The notes: generated from the sequence alone by a model not told the origin. A stretch of 64,000 nt of DNA from Ligula intestinalis (GCA_036362985.1 JAYGXS010000003.1:30768552-30832551), one strand, 5' to 3'. Numbered from the stretch's first letter, positions 1 through 12,230 are shown. Program-made: numbers and translations.

Positions 1-15
1 AGTTCGGCGTCACCA
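1..15 (-). promoter_or_regulatory. putative tRNA primer-binding site of an LTR retrotransposon
   Basis: Read on the minus strand the first 15 bases are TGGTGACGCCGAACT. It begins with TGG, the complement of the CCA end of a tRNA, and lies two bases beyond the end of the adjacent LTR. This is the position expected for a minus-strand primer-binding site. The internal part of the element would continue leftwards, outside the window. Which tRNA would prime is not determined. Confidence 0.5.
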
Positions 16-17
16 GT

Positions 18-396
18 TGCTATAGCCCAGTATTTTGAACCCGGCTAATAGGCAGAAGAAGGCAAGGGGCGGTCCTGATAGGCAATGGCTTTATTCAACC
101 ATACACAAAGACTGAGGGCACGCGTGACTGTCCGGTTCTCTGTGTCCTGCAGGTCAGTCGGAGTCGTCCTTTAGTCTGTCAACTCCGGCATATTTATACG
201 GCTCCGGTCTTTCCAAAATACTCCTAGCTCGCAGACATTCTGGAATAATCTTGACTACGCCCACTGCGCCTGTTATGTGGGTGATTGTCTGGCTTTCTTG
301 GCTCAAAGCATATGCGTAGGCGTCTGGCGTGCCGTACTCCGGGCGGTCCTTTTTGCCGACTGCCGTGAGTGCGCGGGGGCTTCCGCCTGCGTAACA
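18..396 (-). repeat. long terminal repeat (5' LTR or solo LTR)
   Basis: On the minus strand this segment starts TGTTACG and ends with CA, the usual TG...CA limits of an LTR. It contains a TATA-like box (TATAAATA, around 188-195) and, further downstream, an AATAAAGCC polyadenylation-like signal (around 86-94). A primer-binding-site-like sequence follows directly. The order U3, TATA, poly(A) signal, end, PBS matches an LTR retrotransposon, probably Ty3/Gypsy. A second LTR and the target duplication on the left are outside the window, so solo or full element cannot be decided. Confidence 0.55.
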
Positions 397-915
397 ATTT
401 ACTAATCCGAATGATTTTTTAAAAGAATGCCTTTGCTAGTAAAGTGACAGAGTACTCTGTCTCCGTTCAGTGCAAGGTAATTTTGCGTATTCCGCTACCG
501 GACATGAGAATTTATTTGACGCTGCAGAGGAATTTATTTACAAAGACAAATCATGGCGAAGTATTGCTCACTAATGTACCCCGTAGGACGGAAAATGACG
601 CAAATGATCCTTTAGTATACAGAACCACTGTTTAACGCAGATGCTCGTAGCCAGTGCCGTAACTGTACGGTCACCGACATTCGTGTTATTACTGTACGTG
701 ATTGACGTGATGAGGGCTCTAGCATTTTATCTAAGAATACGGTTACTAAAAGCAGTGTTCACTTCGGCAAATTACACCGCTCAAAACTTAAACATTGACC
801 TCCATTGGAAGAGGCTATTAACCCGTGAATCTCGGACCTAACATAGATCTGTGTACTCATTGGAGGGGGAGGAGCAGACGGAGTGTCAATATTCCCTGAC
901 CAAAACCAGCGGGAC
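397..915. other. no recognisable feature
   Basis: Flank of the LTR. Short open frames occur but show no family resemblance or plausible splice-site arrangement. Confidence 0.4.
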
Positions 916-916
916 A

Positions 917-1115
917 ACGAGCCGGTAGCTCAATGGTTGGAGCGTTAGACTCTGATCGAAAGGGTTGCGAGTTCGAGGCTCGGTTAGGGCATCACATGGG
1001 TCTGGGCATGACTGGCCGTTGAAGACGGCTAATAAGCCAGAAACGGTTATTTCAGTCTCCCTTGTCTTTGCCGGCAATACTATTTGCCTATTGGACATAC
1101 TACCTATCATCTAAA
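917..1115 (+). repeat. tRNA-derived SINE
   Basis: The head is tRNA-like. It has an A-box-like sequence (TAGCTCAATGGTTGGAGCG, about 926-944) and a B-box-like sequence (GCGAGTTCGAGGC, about 967-979). The tRNA-unrelated body contains CTAATAAGCCAGAAA and CCTTGTCTTTGCCGGCAAT. The same body occurs near 6300 (plus) and in minus orientation near 42450 and 61370, so this is a dispersed Pol III-type SINE family. This is the best preserved head in the window. Confidence 0.75.
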
Positions 1116-3779
1116 GCCAGCATTCCTTCGTAAACTAAAGCTGTTGCTTCTGTCCGATTACTGATGTTTCGGTAGAAATTGAATTTAAGATGAACTTAGG
1201 CTCGAGCCTCGGAATAGCCAGAACCTGAGGTTGGATAACCCTGTGACTAATATGACCATTTCAATGTAACTATTTTTTCGGTAGTTTGTTCTGTTTACCC
1301 CTATGACACAGGCACTTTTAAATATCCTTCGAAGCGTTGAGCTTTGACAGGGAGACGGCACTTTAGTAAAGGATAAGAGAGGAGGACACTGACCCCCGAG
1401 GAGACGTACTGCATCCAAGGTTGCTCACATCATGGCTAAAAACGAGTGGCGATGTCACGTTCTAATAGACCCTCCTTAGTTTCGCACGTGCCGACGCATG
1501 CAAAAAAAGCGAGCTTCAGGTGATAAACGTTTCTCAGGTAATCGATCTGAGAACTCACTACTTGACGCATCATACATGGTAGATCCGATCGCTGAAGAAA
1601 AAGCTTTACTAGGTCTAACATTCTGCGGCATACTCGAGCCCACCATCAGGAATCACAAGTGCACAGGAAATTATCATAAAAGACAATGTACAGTGAACAC
1701 AGGAGCACAGATCTCATCAGGTTTGCGGTCTCTCTCTCTCTCGCTCTGATGATAGATTGAAGTACGGATCCGAATTCCTACGCCAACCATGCTATCGGTC
1801 AGTGATAGAGTCCACTTAGTTTTTACTTATATAAAATAAGTAACACTGACTTTAAAAATATACAACAGGGACAACGGTAATGAGGCCGGGTGATTCCAAC
1901 ACGAAAACAAATGCTAACTGGTGTTCGAGTACGGCCGATACATATGTGAACTTTGCGATTTATAAAGTTCACTGAAGCGCTCGCCTAGCCCCTAGTTTCT
2001 GGTGGCTGATGAAAAACATTTTATCGAAACAAATTGCAAAAAGAGGCGTGCCTCTGCCAAAACACCGAAATGCAATTCACTGTGGGAACAGAATTCATTG
2101 AAGAACGGGCTTAACGAACAAAACCTGAACTGTTGGAAAGTCTTCTATAATTTCGTACTTGATTCTTTCAAGGCAACAGTTCAGGGCTTCTACGATTTTC
2201 AATAAATATGCGAATATCTACTTTAAGGCTAAAATCCAATAAAGACTGGCAACCTGAATGCCCAGCAATTTTCCCCACATGCGTCGCATGAGAAAGGATA
2301 CAAAAATGATCTAAATCATGTATGAGAGCGAACAGAAAAGAGGGTTAATTCAGAAGAATGAGATGCAATCGCCCAAAGTTTCGGATCCTTATTCGCATTT
2401 GATGGGCTCGTGCGAAAGCCCGAACGATCCGTACTGAGTTTTGAAACTCGACTATTGGATTCTATCGAGTGAAGGCCAATTTCGAAAAGGGGCCGCAAAC
2501 GATTTGTAGGAATTTAAGTTTAAAGGTCTAGCTTGTATTGGAACTTCCCAAAAGCACACACACCAGTGGCTTCATCCTTTTTTTTCTCGGAACTGGCCAC
2601 GTAAAACTTCAGCTTGCGGCAAACTGAGTCATGTTTTATCAAAATGTTAAAGGGAAGTAATTTCCCACTTATCAGTGCTTAGCTGATAAAGACAATTAGA
2701 GGATGTTTCACTCAAAGTAACAAGGCAAATATCTATATTTAAAAGTACCTTTTAGATGGACTGATGATAATACGTTTACAAGCCCCATAACGACTAATGT
2801 TTGCCCACGCTGAGCATCGATGTCATACTTGGTGTATGCAAACCGCTCGAGAAGTTGATAATGGGCTACTTTCCTCAAAGGCAAACTTCCTACTAGCTGT
2901 CAGTAAGCGTGAAAAGAGGCAATGCTTGTGGTAAATGGGTCAGGTCTGGGATCTCAGCAGTTTGAAATGGATCTGAGGCGGAGAAAGCAGGTATACAAGC
3001 AAGAATAAAGAAGGATCATTTCATACTAAGGTACGTTGATCTATATAGTTGTTTAAAATGTCATGCTGAGTTGACGATAAACGCGAAGGCAAGTTCTAAC
3101 CCAAGAGCATTGAACATACAAATCCGACTGAAATAATGCCTTATTTCGACAGGGCAAGTGCTTAAACGTTTTAGAATTCGAATACCAGCGATTTCCCACT
3201 GTGAAAAATACCGCAGGAAGTAGAGGCCAAATTTAAGGCAGGACGAGAGACGGGACAAAATATCTACCCAACAGAACTGTCTAACGAATGTGTAGACACA
3301 CCTACTAATGCCCGAGAATCGTTAAAACCTGATGGAGAAGATTAACTAGACAGACTGCATTCCTTGAATGAGTAGCTTATTTATCGAAGTATTTGGAGTG
3401 ATAAATTATGGCTGAGGTTGACGGAGGTTATAACCTATTATTTGTTGTTCGGTCTTTTCTTTTCACTATTGCATTGACAAAAAAATACTAGTTCTAACAA
3501 AGTGTCTCCTTGAAATAAGAAGTTATTTCCTCCCCGATTGTCTTCATAAGAACGGTGCTGGAAGGTGAAAATGAAATAAGTTCAGTGACGCTTTGAAGGA
3601 AATCTGGCCATATAAGGAGTATGATTAAAGAGGGCAGTCAAAAAGCGTGATTGTTTGACATACAAAACGCTAATTTGTACACCAGGACGTCCAAAGTAAA
3701 GATCAAGTTTAGGCGCTTGGCCACTTGATGGTCAGGACAGCCCGGTTGGAGATTGAATGCACAGAAGATAAACGAATGC
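1116..3779. other. intergenic, no recognisable feature
   Basis: About 2.7 kb with only short unrelated open frames. There is a small TC-rich run at 1730-1748. I see no coding, tRNA or repeat family here. Any 3' untranslated region of the minus-strand GCSH gene would lie just below 3780, but no clear AATAAA signal was found. Confidence 0.4.
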
Positions 3780-4861
3780 TCAACCACTGCAGTCTTGTTT
3801 GCCCTCGTCACTGAGGAACTTTCTGTATTCCGTTTCGTCCATGAGTCCTTCGATTTCAACAGGATTGGTGATTTCAACCTTGAAGAGCCATCCTAGTAGC
3901 ATGTGGAGGAAACATTTAATTGGCAAGAGTCTGGCAGAAACTAGAGCATATTCGATGTCAAAATTAGCTTCACTTTGTTGGCTACAGGTTTCAGTGGCAT
4001 ACCCAAACACTTTCTTTCAAAACAGGCAATACAGTATCGGGTATTTTACCACAAAGAATTTGAAACAAGGGTCATGACATCGTCCAGACAGCATCAACTG
4101 CTAGTCATATACATTAAGGGTGAATTCCAAAAGCATAAAAACTGGAAATTGATTAGAGATCCTGGCTGCCAAAATCATGGATAAGCAACTGATAAATACC
4201 TCAAAGGTATTTCAAAATTTAACGTTCATTTAACTATAAAACAAACAACGTATAGAACTGGCGATGTTTTTTTAATTTTCAACGCCAACTGAAAATGTTG
4301 GCTTTGCTTCATTCGTTAGGTTTTTTGTGCAAAAAGTACGCAAAAATGGTTATTTCTGTTGGGCATTGAAGAGAACTCCGACAATAAAACAACAGCTATT
4401 GAGTAAGAAGTCAACGTTGCGCTCACAGATAAATTAAGTGAGAAATGCACCCGCATTTTCTAAATTTTATTGAGTAAATTTGCATGGGAGATGGTTTATG
4501 TAAGCCAAAATTGTGGATATATATTTGGAAAATAAATTGAGCACATACCTTGATCTTCGGGGGACTTATTCAGTACCGAAGGCTTGTTTTCAATCGCCTC
4601 ATTTACAGTCTTCACAACTCCACTGACTGGGGCGTAGAAGTCACTGGCGGCCTTTACTGACTCAATTGTCCCGCACTCACCTATAAGAGAGGTATTAACT
4701 AAATAACCGCAACGCACTGTCCTGGGTTACATTGGTGCCGACATCAGGGAGTTGAATGAAAACAATGTCACCAAGTTTATCCACTGCATACTTTGACATC
4801 CCAACGGTACCCATTTTGTTGTCTACGGAGACCCACTCGTGCCTTTTTGTGTACTTTATAG
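3780..4861 (-). CDS. GCSH: glycine cleavage system H protein, mitochondrial (three 3' exons, first exon not located)
   Basis: Lipoyl carrier of the mitochondrial glycine cleavage complex; its lipoyl arm shuttles aminomethyl groups between the P, T and L proteins. Three minus-strand exons join in frame. Exon 4861-4718 encodes KYTKRHEWVSVDNKMGTVG and DKLGDIVFIQLPDVGT. Exon 4680-4549 encodes ECGTIESVKAASDFYAPVSG, where the lysine of ESVKAAS is the lipoylation site. Exon 3892-3780 encodes GWLFKVEITNPVEIEGLMDE and the end, with TGA at 3782-3780. Introns are 37 bp (4717-4681, GT...AG) and 656 bp (4548-3893, GTATGT...AG), and phases match at both junctions. The visible part covers the whole conserved H-protein fold at the expected length. 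The mitochondrial presequence exon should end in phase 1 upstream of 4862. I could not find a convincing ATG exon between 4870 and about 5900. Confidence 0.93.
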
Positions 4862-6185
4862 CTATAGATACAAGAAATGACTGTTAAATGGAGAAAAAAT
4901 ATACATAGACTACGAAACTGTGGCTTCAACGAAAAAAACGTGTACTGCTATAAACAAAGTCAACATTCGGGTCTTCACTTTCGTTGGAAATATGGTTGGA
5001 GAAGCCACAGAAATTGATTGCTTTTTGAGCCCGATAGCAATTTCCTCGGCGATTTATCCCTGTGCAGCGTGCTGCCTGGCGGCCGTTAAAACTAGTAGCA
5101 ACCTCCACTGGTAAGGGCAAGGACAATGGGGACTTGCTGCACTAGAGTGAACTAAAATATTTTTACTAGATTTACTCTACAAAATTGCTATCTGAGGAGT
5201 ACTCTTCAGATTCAACGTTGAATCAAAAAGCAAACTTGAAAAAATTGCAACGCACAATAATGGAACAGTTTTAGCTCACAACTAAGGTGTCTTCTTGCAA
5301 GTGAAATCATGGACGACATCGATTTAAAACCGTTGCCTATTCGATTGAAATAAAACATAATCAGAAATTCGACAGTAGAATTAGCCTGTTCTCAAATACG
5401 CAACCGTAAAACCGAGTGCAACACGATTACTGAACAACCCAATTAGACAGAACTGGGGCGTAAGTTTTTCAAGTTTGTCTCCATGTTTTTGTGGACCTTG
5501 ACATCTAATCCAAAATGTATCTTCTTCATGGTAGGCCGCGAACTCATGAGTATCTTAATCTCTTCCTTGCCAGTATGAAAGTATAAAAATATGTCGGAAA
5601 TGCAAACGTAAATCACATACAGCGACCAAATCCACAGTTTACCGGACGGGTCCGTTGAATAATAATGCGGAAAAAAAGCAAAGGGTACGTATTAGATGTA
5701 AATTACGATACTCTTCTACCCAGGCAGTTGTCAGGGTCAACGTTCACTAATAAATCCAGGGGTCTTAAATAACACTTTTCCTGTGCACGCAAAACAACAC
5801 AGCCCTAACCAATGAAGGTAGATTAAACAAGCTTTCTTCAGGAAACGCCAGCATTTAAAAGATCAAGCCAGTTCCTTCTGTGTCAAGAGACACGAAAAAT
5901 GCTTACCAAGTACTGAAGAAGAAAAATTGCAGTCGAATGCAATCTATTTCATCGTCAGAACCACCTGAGAACCACCTGTTACCAGTCTCAGGGCCAAACA
6001 TCTCGACGATACCGAGAGAATCGCCGGACAGAAGATAATGCATGATAATTTACGGAACTTTCAAATCCATAACCAGTGTTTCTGCGGAGGGATTTTTAAT
6101 CAATCTACAGCTCTGTCAATCTTTCCTCGACAGATTTATGTGGCTTATGTGGTAGGTTCGTTGCTCAAGTCTTAAGCCTTGGTAA
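4862..6185. other. region upstream of GCSH; presequence exon expected but not identified
   Basis: The acceptor of the first visible GCSH exon (…TATCTATAG, ending at 4862) proves an upstream exon exists. Minus-strand frames between 4926 and 5126 are open but lack an ATG and a good phase-1 donor. No other features were recognised. Confidence 0.4.
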
Positions 6186-6189
6186 GCGC

Positions 6190-6400
6190 ATCTAGTGGGC
6201 AACTTGCCCATGGCACCGTAGTAAGAGCATTGGACGTTTTATTGACAATGTCTAGGGTTCAAACTTCGTATGGGACACTACTTATGGTTGTGTCTGGCTG
6301 GCTAATAACGACTAAAAAGCCAGAAAGGTCCATTTCAGTCCCCCTGGTCTTTGTAGATAATGTCATCCTGCCTGTATGCGTACAGCTGAATTGTTTATCG
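6190..6400 (+). repeat. degenerate tRNA-derived SINE
   Basis: A decayed copy of the SINE at 917-1115. The head carries a B-box relic (GGGTTCAAACTTC, near 6257). The body keeps GGCTAATAACGACTAAAAAG, CCAGAAAGGTCCATTTCAGT and CCCCTGGTCTTTGTAG. Confidence 0.6.
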
Positions 6401-6544
6401 GCCAAAAAATTTCATTGCTGACCCTATTCGCGCAAATTAATTGTTAAATATTAACAGTTTATATCATTGGCTTGTTCCAGCGATGTGCGTCTGGACGTTA
6501 TGAGCCTGCATCTCCATAAAATGGTTTCGGCTGCATTCTTTTTT

Positions 6545-7335
6545 GTTTTTACCGCAACACACGATGGACAGAAATTATCCGCTAACCAACCACGAGGCAG
6601 ATACGATCGTCTTTAATCAGGCATTGGATCGCCTTTTTCGGTGCCCCGTGCACAAATTATGACAGACAGTGGTTTCCAATTCAAATCTGCATTCTTCTAA
6701 GCCCTGTTCAAGATTCTTGGCTGTACGTGAATTCAAACATTGACCTATCAGCCGGCTACCAATTGCGTGGATGAGCGTTTTATACCGTCAGCAAACGATC
6801 AAACTGAGTGTTGCATAGAACCCAGCCAACTGAGAATTTTCTCGGCACTAATGTAAGCTTTGGATTGCAGCACGGTTGAATTGATGGTGGGCGTTACACT
6901 CTGATTACCAGGTGAGACGGTCACTCAAACCTCTCACGGTGCCGACGAGGGTCCCAATATTTTTTTCCATCGCTTGCAACCAATTTACGCCCTCACTTTC
7001 CCCGGTTCACCCCATCAACCCACTGACCGGGTTTTATGTCGAAGAAGTCTAGGCAAACTACACGTATATGCTTGCTCGAAATGACTGAGTTTGCAATCCG
7101 CTGAAAACGCCATATGAAGGGTCATTCCATGTTCTTTCGTGCAAAGTCAAGACCTTCACGGTGCCAAAGGGGATGTGGTCAAATTTGATCGGGTAAAGGC
7201 TACTGAACCCGATGAGCCACCAGACCTAGATCATAGGCATAACGGTGCTGAAAGACATCGCCACGTTCTTTCACATTCCAAAAAACTTGCCGCAATTTCC
7301 CTATTCTCTCCTACCCAAACGAACCCCTGACCCGA
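6545..7335 (+). pseudogene. Ty3/Gypsy retrotransposon integrase remnant
   Basis: Conceptual translation across frames gives pieces typical of a Gypsy integrase. There is a TRWTE-like start of the core domain near 6565 and an AFFGAP piece near 6625. Towards the end come NPLKTPYEGSFHVLSCKVKT and FTVPKGM (about 7095-7170). The latter corresponds to the C-terminal module that in cestode Gypsy elements reads roughly 'LQPPYDGPYRVLSR'. Many stops and frame changes make it a non-functional fragment. No LTRs were recognised next to it. Confidence 0.6.
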
Positions 7336-7740
7336 GCTCTTCTCACGCCATTGACATTCGCAATAGGCGTAGCAGTAATTGTGATCACCTTCCCGACATG
7401 TATGCCATTCAAGTGTTATTATGCTGCATTTACCTTTGGTATAGCTCTACACAAATCTCTAGTCTAGGTAGAAGATTCTGTGATAGTCATTTGCCATACT
7501 TTTATTTATATTCAATGATGTTTACTTATTCTATTTATAATGCATTTCCCGAGCTAGCATTGATTTCTATTTAGGTTCGTGCATTACCTGTTACGCGCAA
7601 CACGTCAACTTATGTAACTCACGTATTCAGTGACTAATAGTTCACAGACTGCCTTTGTTCTACACTGCTTGGCGTAGACAGGCAGTTTGTAATATTATGA
7701 AGATCTTGCTGGGCTTTACTCGACTTGTCTTTAGCGTGAG
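7336..7740. other. no recognisable feature
   Basis: A+T-rich spacer between the Gypsy remnant and LINE A. No supported gene. Confidence 0.35.
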
Positions 7741-7806
7741 GTCGCAACTCCAGCAGCAATTTCTCGGCCACGACCTCTTAAATTTATTTAAGAAATTTAA
7801 GCACAG

Positions 7807-8031
7807 GTGAAACACTTGCTAGAGCGCAAACCACCCTTACGGGGTCTGCATTCGCAAGTTTTTTTTCAGCCGGATTACGAGTTAAAAGAGCGGAGAAAAA
7901 TGAGACAGCTAATATTAGAGCTGGAGAAACAGAAAACTAATGGCGAGACAAATCTCAATATAAGAGGTGGACAAATAGTTCAAGTCAAAAGAACATCTCT
8001 CTGGTCGAAGCCAGTAACAGTGATGGCCTAG
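7807..8031 (+). pseudogene. LINE A ORF1 C-terminal fragment
   Basis: Codes a 74-residue frame with QVFFQPDYELKERRKMRQLI followed by LELEKQ and NIRGGQIVQVKR. CR1-type LINE ORF1 proteins end with a nucleic-acid-binding domain of this form (VFVxPDLTxxER...LRxEL...IRxGKIV). It lies directly upstream of the ORF2 endonuclease, as expected for ORF1 in a two-ORF LINE. Only the end of ORF1 is visible; its amino-terminal part is missing or too decayed. Confidence 0.55.
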
Positions 8032-8050
8032 CTGTCCCGCCACCGAAACC

Positions 8051-10510
8051 TAAGACATGCCCTCTTAAATTGGTCATTTTAAATGCCAGATCACTGCTAA
8101 ATAACATGTCTCTGCTCCAGACTCTGGTTTTTGTCAACCGCCCAGACATTGTTATGGTAACTGAGACATGAGCATCGGCGTGTGTAGCTGACTCTGAACT
8201 CTCTGTTCTAGGCTATGAATGCGTTCGGAACGACCGAAACAATGGCCGTGGCGGAGGAAGCTGCATCTATATGAAGCAGCCACTTGCATTTCTCCCGTTG
8301 GACTATCCAGAATTCACAGCGGTGGAGGAGAGCTGCTGGCTACGAGTTGTTCTAAAAAATTAATACTCATTACTTGTGTGCTGTGTTTATCGCCCACCTA
8401 ATGCCAATTTGGACTACGATCTTTGTCTCTTGCAGGCATTTTATGCCGCAGCTGACTTGAATCTTAAGTATTGCTTGATTGCAGGCGATTTGAAAATTCC
8501 TGACACGCGATGGTTTCCACGATCCAGTCCTTCAAATTTCGAGAACTTACCTGATGCAGTAGATATCGGCATGTGGGATCAGCTAGTCAATTTTTCCACT
8601 CGAGGAGCAAACATACTCGACCTTATTCTTTGTAGGGGATGCGAACCACTTTCAGTGTCATCTTTCGATGCAATTGGGAGTTCAGACCATCTTACAGTTG
8701 TTAGTGAACTAGAACTGGAGGCGGATGAAACATTTTTCAAAAAGTATAGTCGTTATCATGACTTCCGATCAGCTAACACGACAGACCTACTGGCACATCA
8801 AAACGCTCTCGATCTTTAAGCAGGCTAAGAAGCTCTCCGACGAAAAGAAGATGGCCAATGAGGCCCATTTCGCTGAAAATTCTTCTTTAAATGTTGCAAA
8901 ACTCTTTTCGCGCACAGTAAAAGTGCAGCGGAAAATGCAACATCCCATTCTTTAAGACGCCTTAGGAAACCCCATAGTTAACTCTATGTTGACCGCCGAT
9001 AGCTTCAATGCGTTCCTATCCAAAACTTTTGGTGAAAGCTCGTTCGCTGCACCTCGGGATATCTTGGCTTGGACGGGTGTCGTCCTCGAAACCATAAGTT
9101 TTACCCTCTGGGAGTGACTGTAGCCATTAATCTTAATCGTCAATCTTACAGTCCAGGACCAGATGGCATCCCAGTTAGCCTTCTAAAAGCTGAAGCAAAT
9201 GATATCTTTCTATCTATTCTTTGTAAGGTATTTAATCTTGCTCTTGAGAGCGAAACCTTTCCTTCGTTGTTGAAGGAATCGCACATAATGCCTATTCGCA
9301 AGCATGGCCGATCGACGTAATTTGTCAACTTTAGGTTAATAAATACACTTCCCGCAGCCTCGAAGATCTTGGAGACCTTGATCAAAGAAAAGATGATGCG
9401 TCACTTGATAGAGAACAACCTGCTGAATACAGCTCAGCATGGCTTTCTCGAGAAACGATCTTGTGATCCCTGCCAGCTCTCTTTCGTTGATTATGTGCTG
9501 CAATCTAGAGACAGCAGGTTTGCCATTTATAACGTCTATTTTGATTTTACTAAGGCCTTTGATCGGGTCGATCATAACCTTCTCCTTCTGAAACTGGCCT
9601 CCTTCGGCATAGGTAGCAAGCCTCTGAACTTCATATCTTCCTATTTGGATGTTTGCACACAACGAGTAAAAATTTCCAATATTATCTCCAACCCATGCAT
9701 GTGAGGAGTGGAGTTATACAGGGTAGTGTACTGGGTCCGCTCCTATTCTGCCTGTTTGTCAACGACGTTTCAGATTGTTTTCAATATGGTAGACCCTTCA
9801 TGCATGCTGATGATTTAAAAGTCGCTTATCGATACAAACCGGCAGATCACAACATCGTGCTAGAGCTGATAAAAAAAGGATCTTCAGGCCTTCGCCCAGT
9901 GGTGTTGCATATGGCGCCTCACCCTTTCAGGGCACAAATGTTCCGTTATGGTTGTTGGCGACGATCATCAACCGGAATTAAGCATTGACGGCCACGAACT
10001 AAATGTCCCAGGAATTATCAAGGATTTGGGCATATCCTTCTCTAAATGTCGCAATTTGTCAGAGCACTGTGCCCTGATAGACTCGAAAGCACGCCGAACC
10101 ACCGGATTTATCCTTAGAAATTTTAAGACTATAAAGGTAAGAACCAGCCTTTATAATATGTACGTGAGACCAAGTCTTGAATACCGCTCACCCCTACTTA
10201 TAAAGCTGGATCCCCTGTGGCTTCGTACATTGCATAAGGGTCTTTTTTTACTGTTTACTGTTTTACTGTTTCAAACCTTTAATCCTCTCAGTACAATAAG
10301 GCAGCTTGAGCACTGTCAACGCACCAGTCATCGAGACGTATTTTGTTTCCTCCTATAGCACGTACACTTAAGTACCGGCAATTCTTTTCAGTAAACGCCA
10401 TATCAATCTGGAATAAGCTGCCCAAAAGTATTAAAAATCAGCAAAACTACCCTATGTTTAAGAGAGCTATAACTAGTTTTCTACATTCAGGACAACTTTA
10501 ACGAATTTTG
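8051..10510 (+). pseudogene. CR1-like LINE A ORF2 (AP-endonuclease plus reverse transcriptase), inactivated
   Basis: The family's ORF2 nicks the target with an exonuclease-endonuclease-phosphatase (EEP) domain and primes reverse transcription there. EEP relics run from KLVILNARSLLNN (about 8074) through VCCVYRPPNANLD (8376 on) and AGDLKIPDTRW to GSSDHLTVVSEL (about 8675). The usual GDFN reads GDLK, so a catalytic Asn is lost. RT relics include YFDFTKAFDRVDH (about 9535-9575), GVIQGSVLGPLLF (about 9709-9750) and HADDLKV (about 9800), where YADD has become HADD. A stop follows VMVTET near 8170, and frames change at least at 8340-8380, 8820, 9060-9140, 9700 and 9950. The end near 10500 (AITSFLHSGQL) fits the usual CR1/Jockey tail. 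Confidence 0.8.
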
Positions 10511-10830
10511 GGTGCTGACTCGGTGGAATCTCTCTTTCACTCTGATGGCGTTCGTGGACTTTGAACCCCGCCAGGCTTCATGCTGAAGATAATGCTGCTG
10601 AAGCAGCAGCCTGCAGTCTGCTAACCCTTCAGCCGATAGCGTGCAACTTTAACCGACAAGCAATGAAGGAAGACTGCGAACACTATGTTCTTCTGCCAAC
10701 CCTCTCCGTCTCAAACTTATGTCCTCAAACGATATGCAACATTTCTCCTGCTGATGTGTCAACTCAGCTTACAACTGTACATATATTCCTTTTGTATCAT
10801 ATCTTTGAAGTCAGTTTTTTTTCTCTTGAA

Positions 10831-10908
10831 ACAAACTCCCTATCTCACCCAGTATTGAAAAAAAAACTTGAAACAAAACCAATACTGGCTGCAACATAGG
10901 GAGTTTGT
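10831..10908. repeat. 78-bp imperfect inverted repeat (hairpin)
   Basis: A left arm (ACAAACTCCCTAT, then CCAGTATTG) is matched by a right arm (CAATACTGG, then ATAGGGAGTTTGT). Outer arms of 13 bp and inner arms of 9 bp are perfect. They are separated by a small asymmetric internal loop and an A-rich terminal loop of about 22 bases. Confidence 0.8.
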
Positions 10909-11304
10909 TGTAGGTTTTTTCCGGTCTTCGAGGTTTTGGAAGGCGCCCAAGAGGTGCATTGCCGACTCTTTACAATTGCCTGTAAACTGGCATAATAAAC
11001 ATACTATTACTAATGCTATTTCTATTATCCAGCTTTTCTACTCGCCGAAAGGCTCACTACAAACTGCTGCATTGTAATGAAAAATAGGAATTAAACGAGA
11101 GCTTCTAAAAGCAGCATGCCTAACATGGTTTCTGAACTTGCTCTGTTGTTCCAGAAGTTGGATTCGGACAGTTATCAAGAAAACACGCTGCACTTATTCT
11201 AAAATGAATTTAAGAAGGCATTTGACAGTAGCCAATATCAGCGACCTTTCTACAGACACAGTCAAAGAGGCGATAGAGGTAACGTCCTGAAATAGAACCA
11301 AAAA

Positions 11305-12230
11305 TGATTGTGGGAACATCGCGGTTGTGGATAATATTAAGTTTTGGAGTGTCAGCCAACCTGCAGCTGTGGCAGTTTTTGAAGTTGCCTGATAGCTTTA
11401 TGCATTTCAGCAGCGGGCTGACCCAATGGCTACAAAATCTTTCAGTGGCGGAAGATAAAGCCTACTTGGAGAACCAATGGACCTTACATTGACCACCCTA
11501 CCGACGCCAGCAAAACAGCCACCAAGGCAGCGGCTGTGGGACATACAGGAGGCCTGGATGACTGGATAAGCCGACAAAATCCAAGGTTACACGGGCCGCA
11601 ATGAATGGAAGAACTGCGCTGCGATCATGGCTGCATACGTTCTTACAACAAAACAATAGCTCCGCATTATAGCAACAACGGTTATACCATACTCACCGAC
11701 AAGACACAGATTCGGCGCACTTGCAAAGCGTCCTCAACCGTCTTTTCACCACCTCCCATGCCGCCATCGACTACCTGCCTCAGGTGGCGTTCAACACTGA
11801 GCTTGTTTGCCTACCCACGACCGAGGAAACAATCAGGTCGGTGCAGAAACGCTCTGTTGGGAAGGTACCCGGATCAGGCGCGATCTCTGCTGAAATTTAC
11901 ATATACGGCGGCGATACAACCTACAAATTACCTTACCACGTTCATAAAGGAGATGTAACGCCAAAGACAAGCCACTCAGGACTTCAAGAAAACTACAATC
12001 TTCCACCTCTACAAGCGAAATGGGAAAAACCAAAGCTACGACAATCACTGTGGAATTTCGCTGCTCAATATCAGTGGGAAAATATTCACTAAATTCCTAA
12101 ATTGCCTCAACAACCACCACCAATGGGATTTTTAGCAACCAGACGGGAGGGAAGAACACGAATCGCCAAATGCATGTACTCCTTACCCCATATTGCTTTT
12201 CGTCCTCTTCTGATGAGGGCTTTTTCTATG
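11305..12230 (+). pseudogene. RTE-type LINE fragment (linker and N-terminal RT region), family RTE-a
   Basis: Frames joined by eye give DSFMHFSSGLTQWLQNL, VAEDKAYLENQWTL, then LNRLFTTSHAAIDYLPQV, KVPGSGAISAEIY (about 11860-11900), and finally GISLLNISGKIF (about 12052). These follow in order the region from the end of the endonuclease to the first RT motifs in the RTE family (family forms VLNRPSTISDAAIARLPQV, GKAPGSDAIPAEIY, GISLLNIAGKIF). Several stops and frameshifts are present. The catalytic RT motifs are absent, so the copy is truncated at both ends. Confidence 0.75.

Noticed and set aside
4926..5126. Open minus-strand frame as the GCSH presequence exon
   Set aside because: No ATG, and no donor with the required phase 1; position alone is not enough.
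10561..10899. 112-codon plus-strand frame near the LINE A end
   Set aside because: Runs into the hairpin and shows no family resemblance; likely chance.
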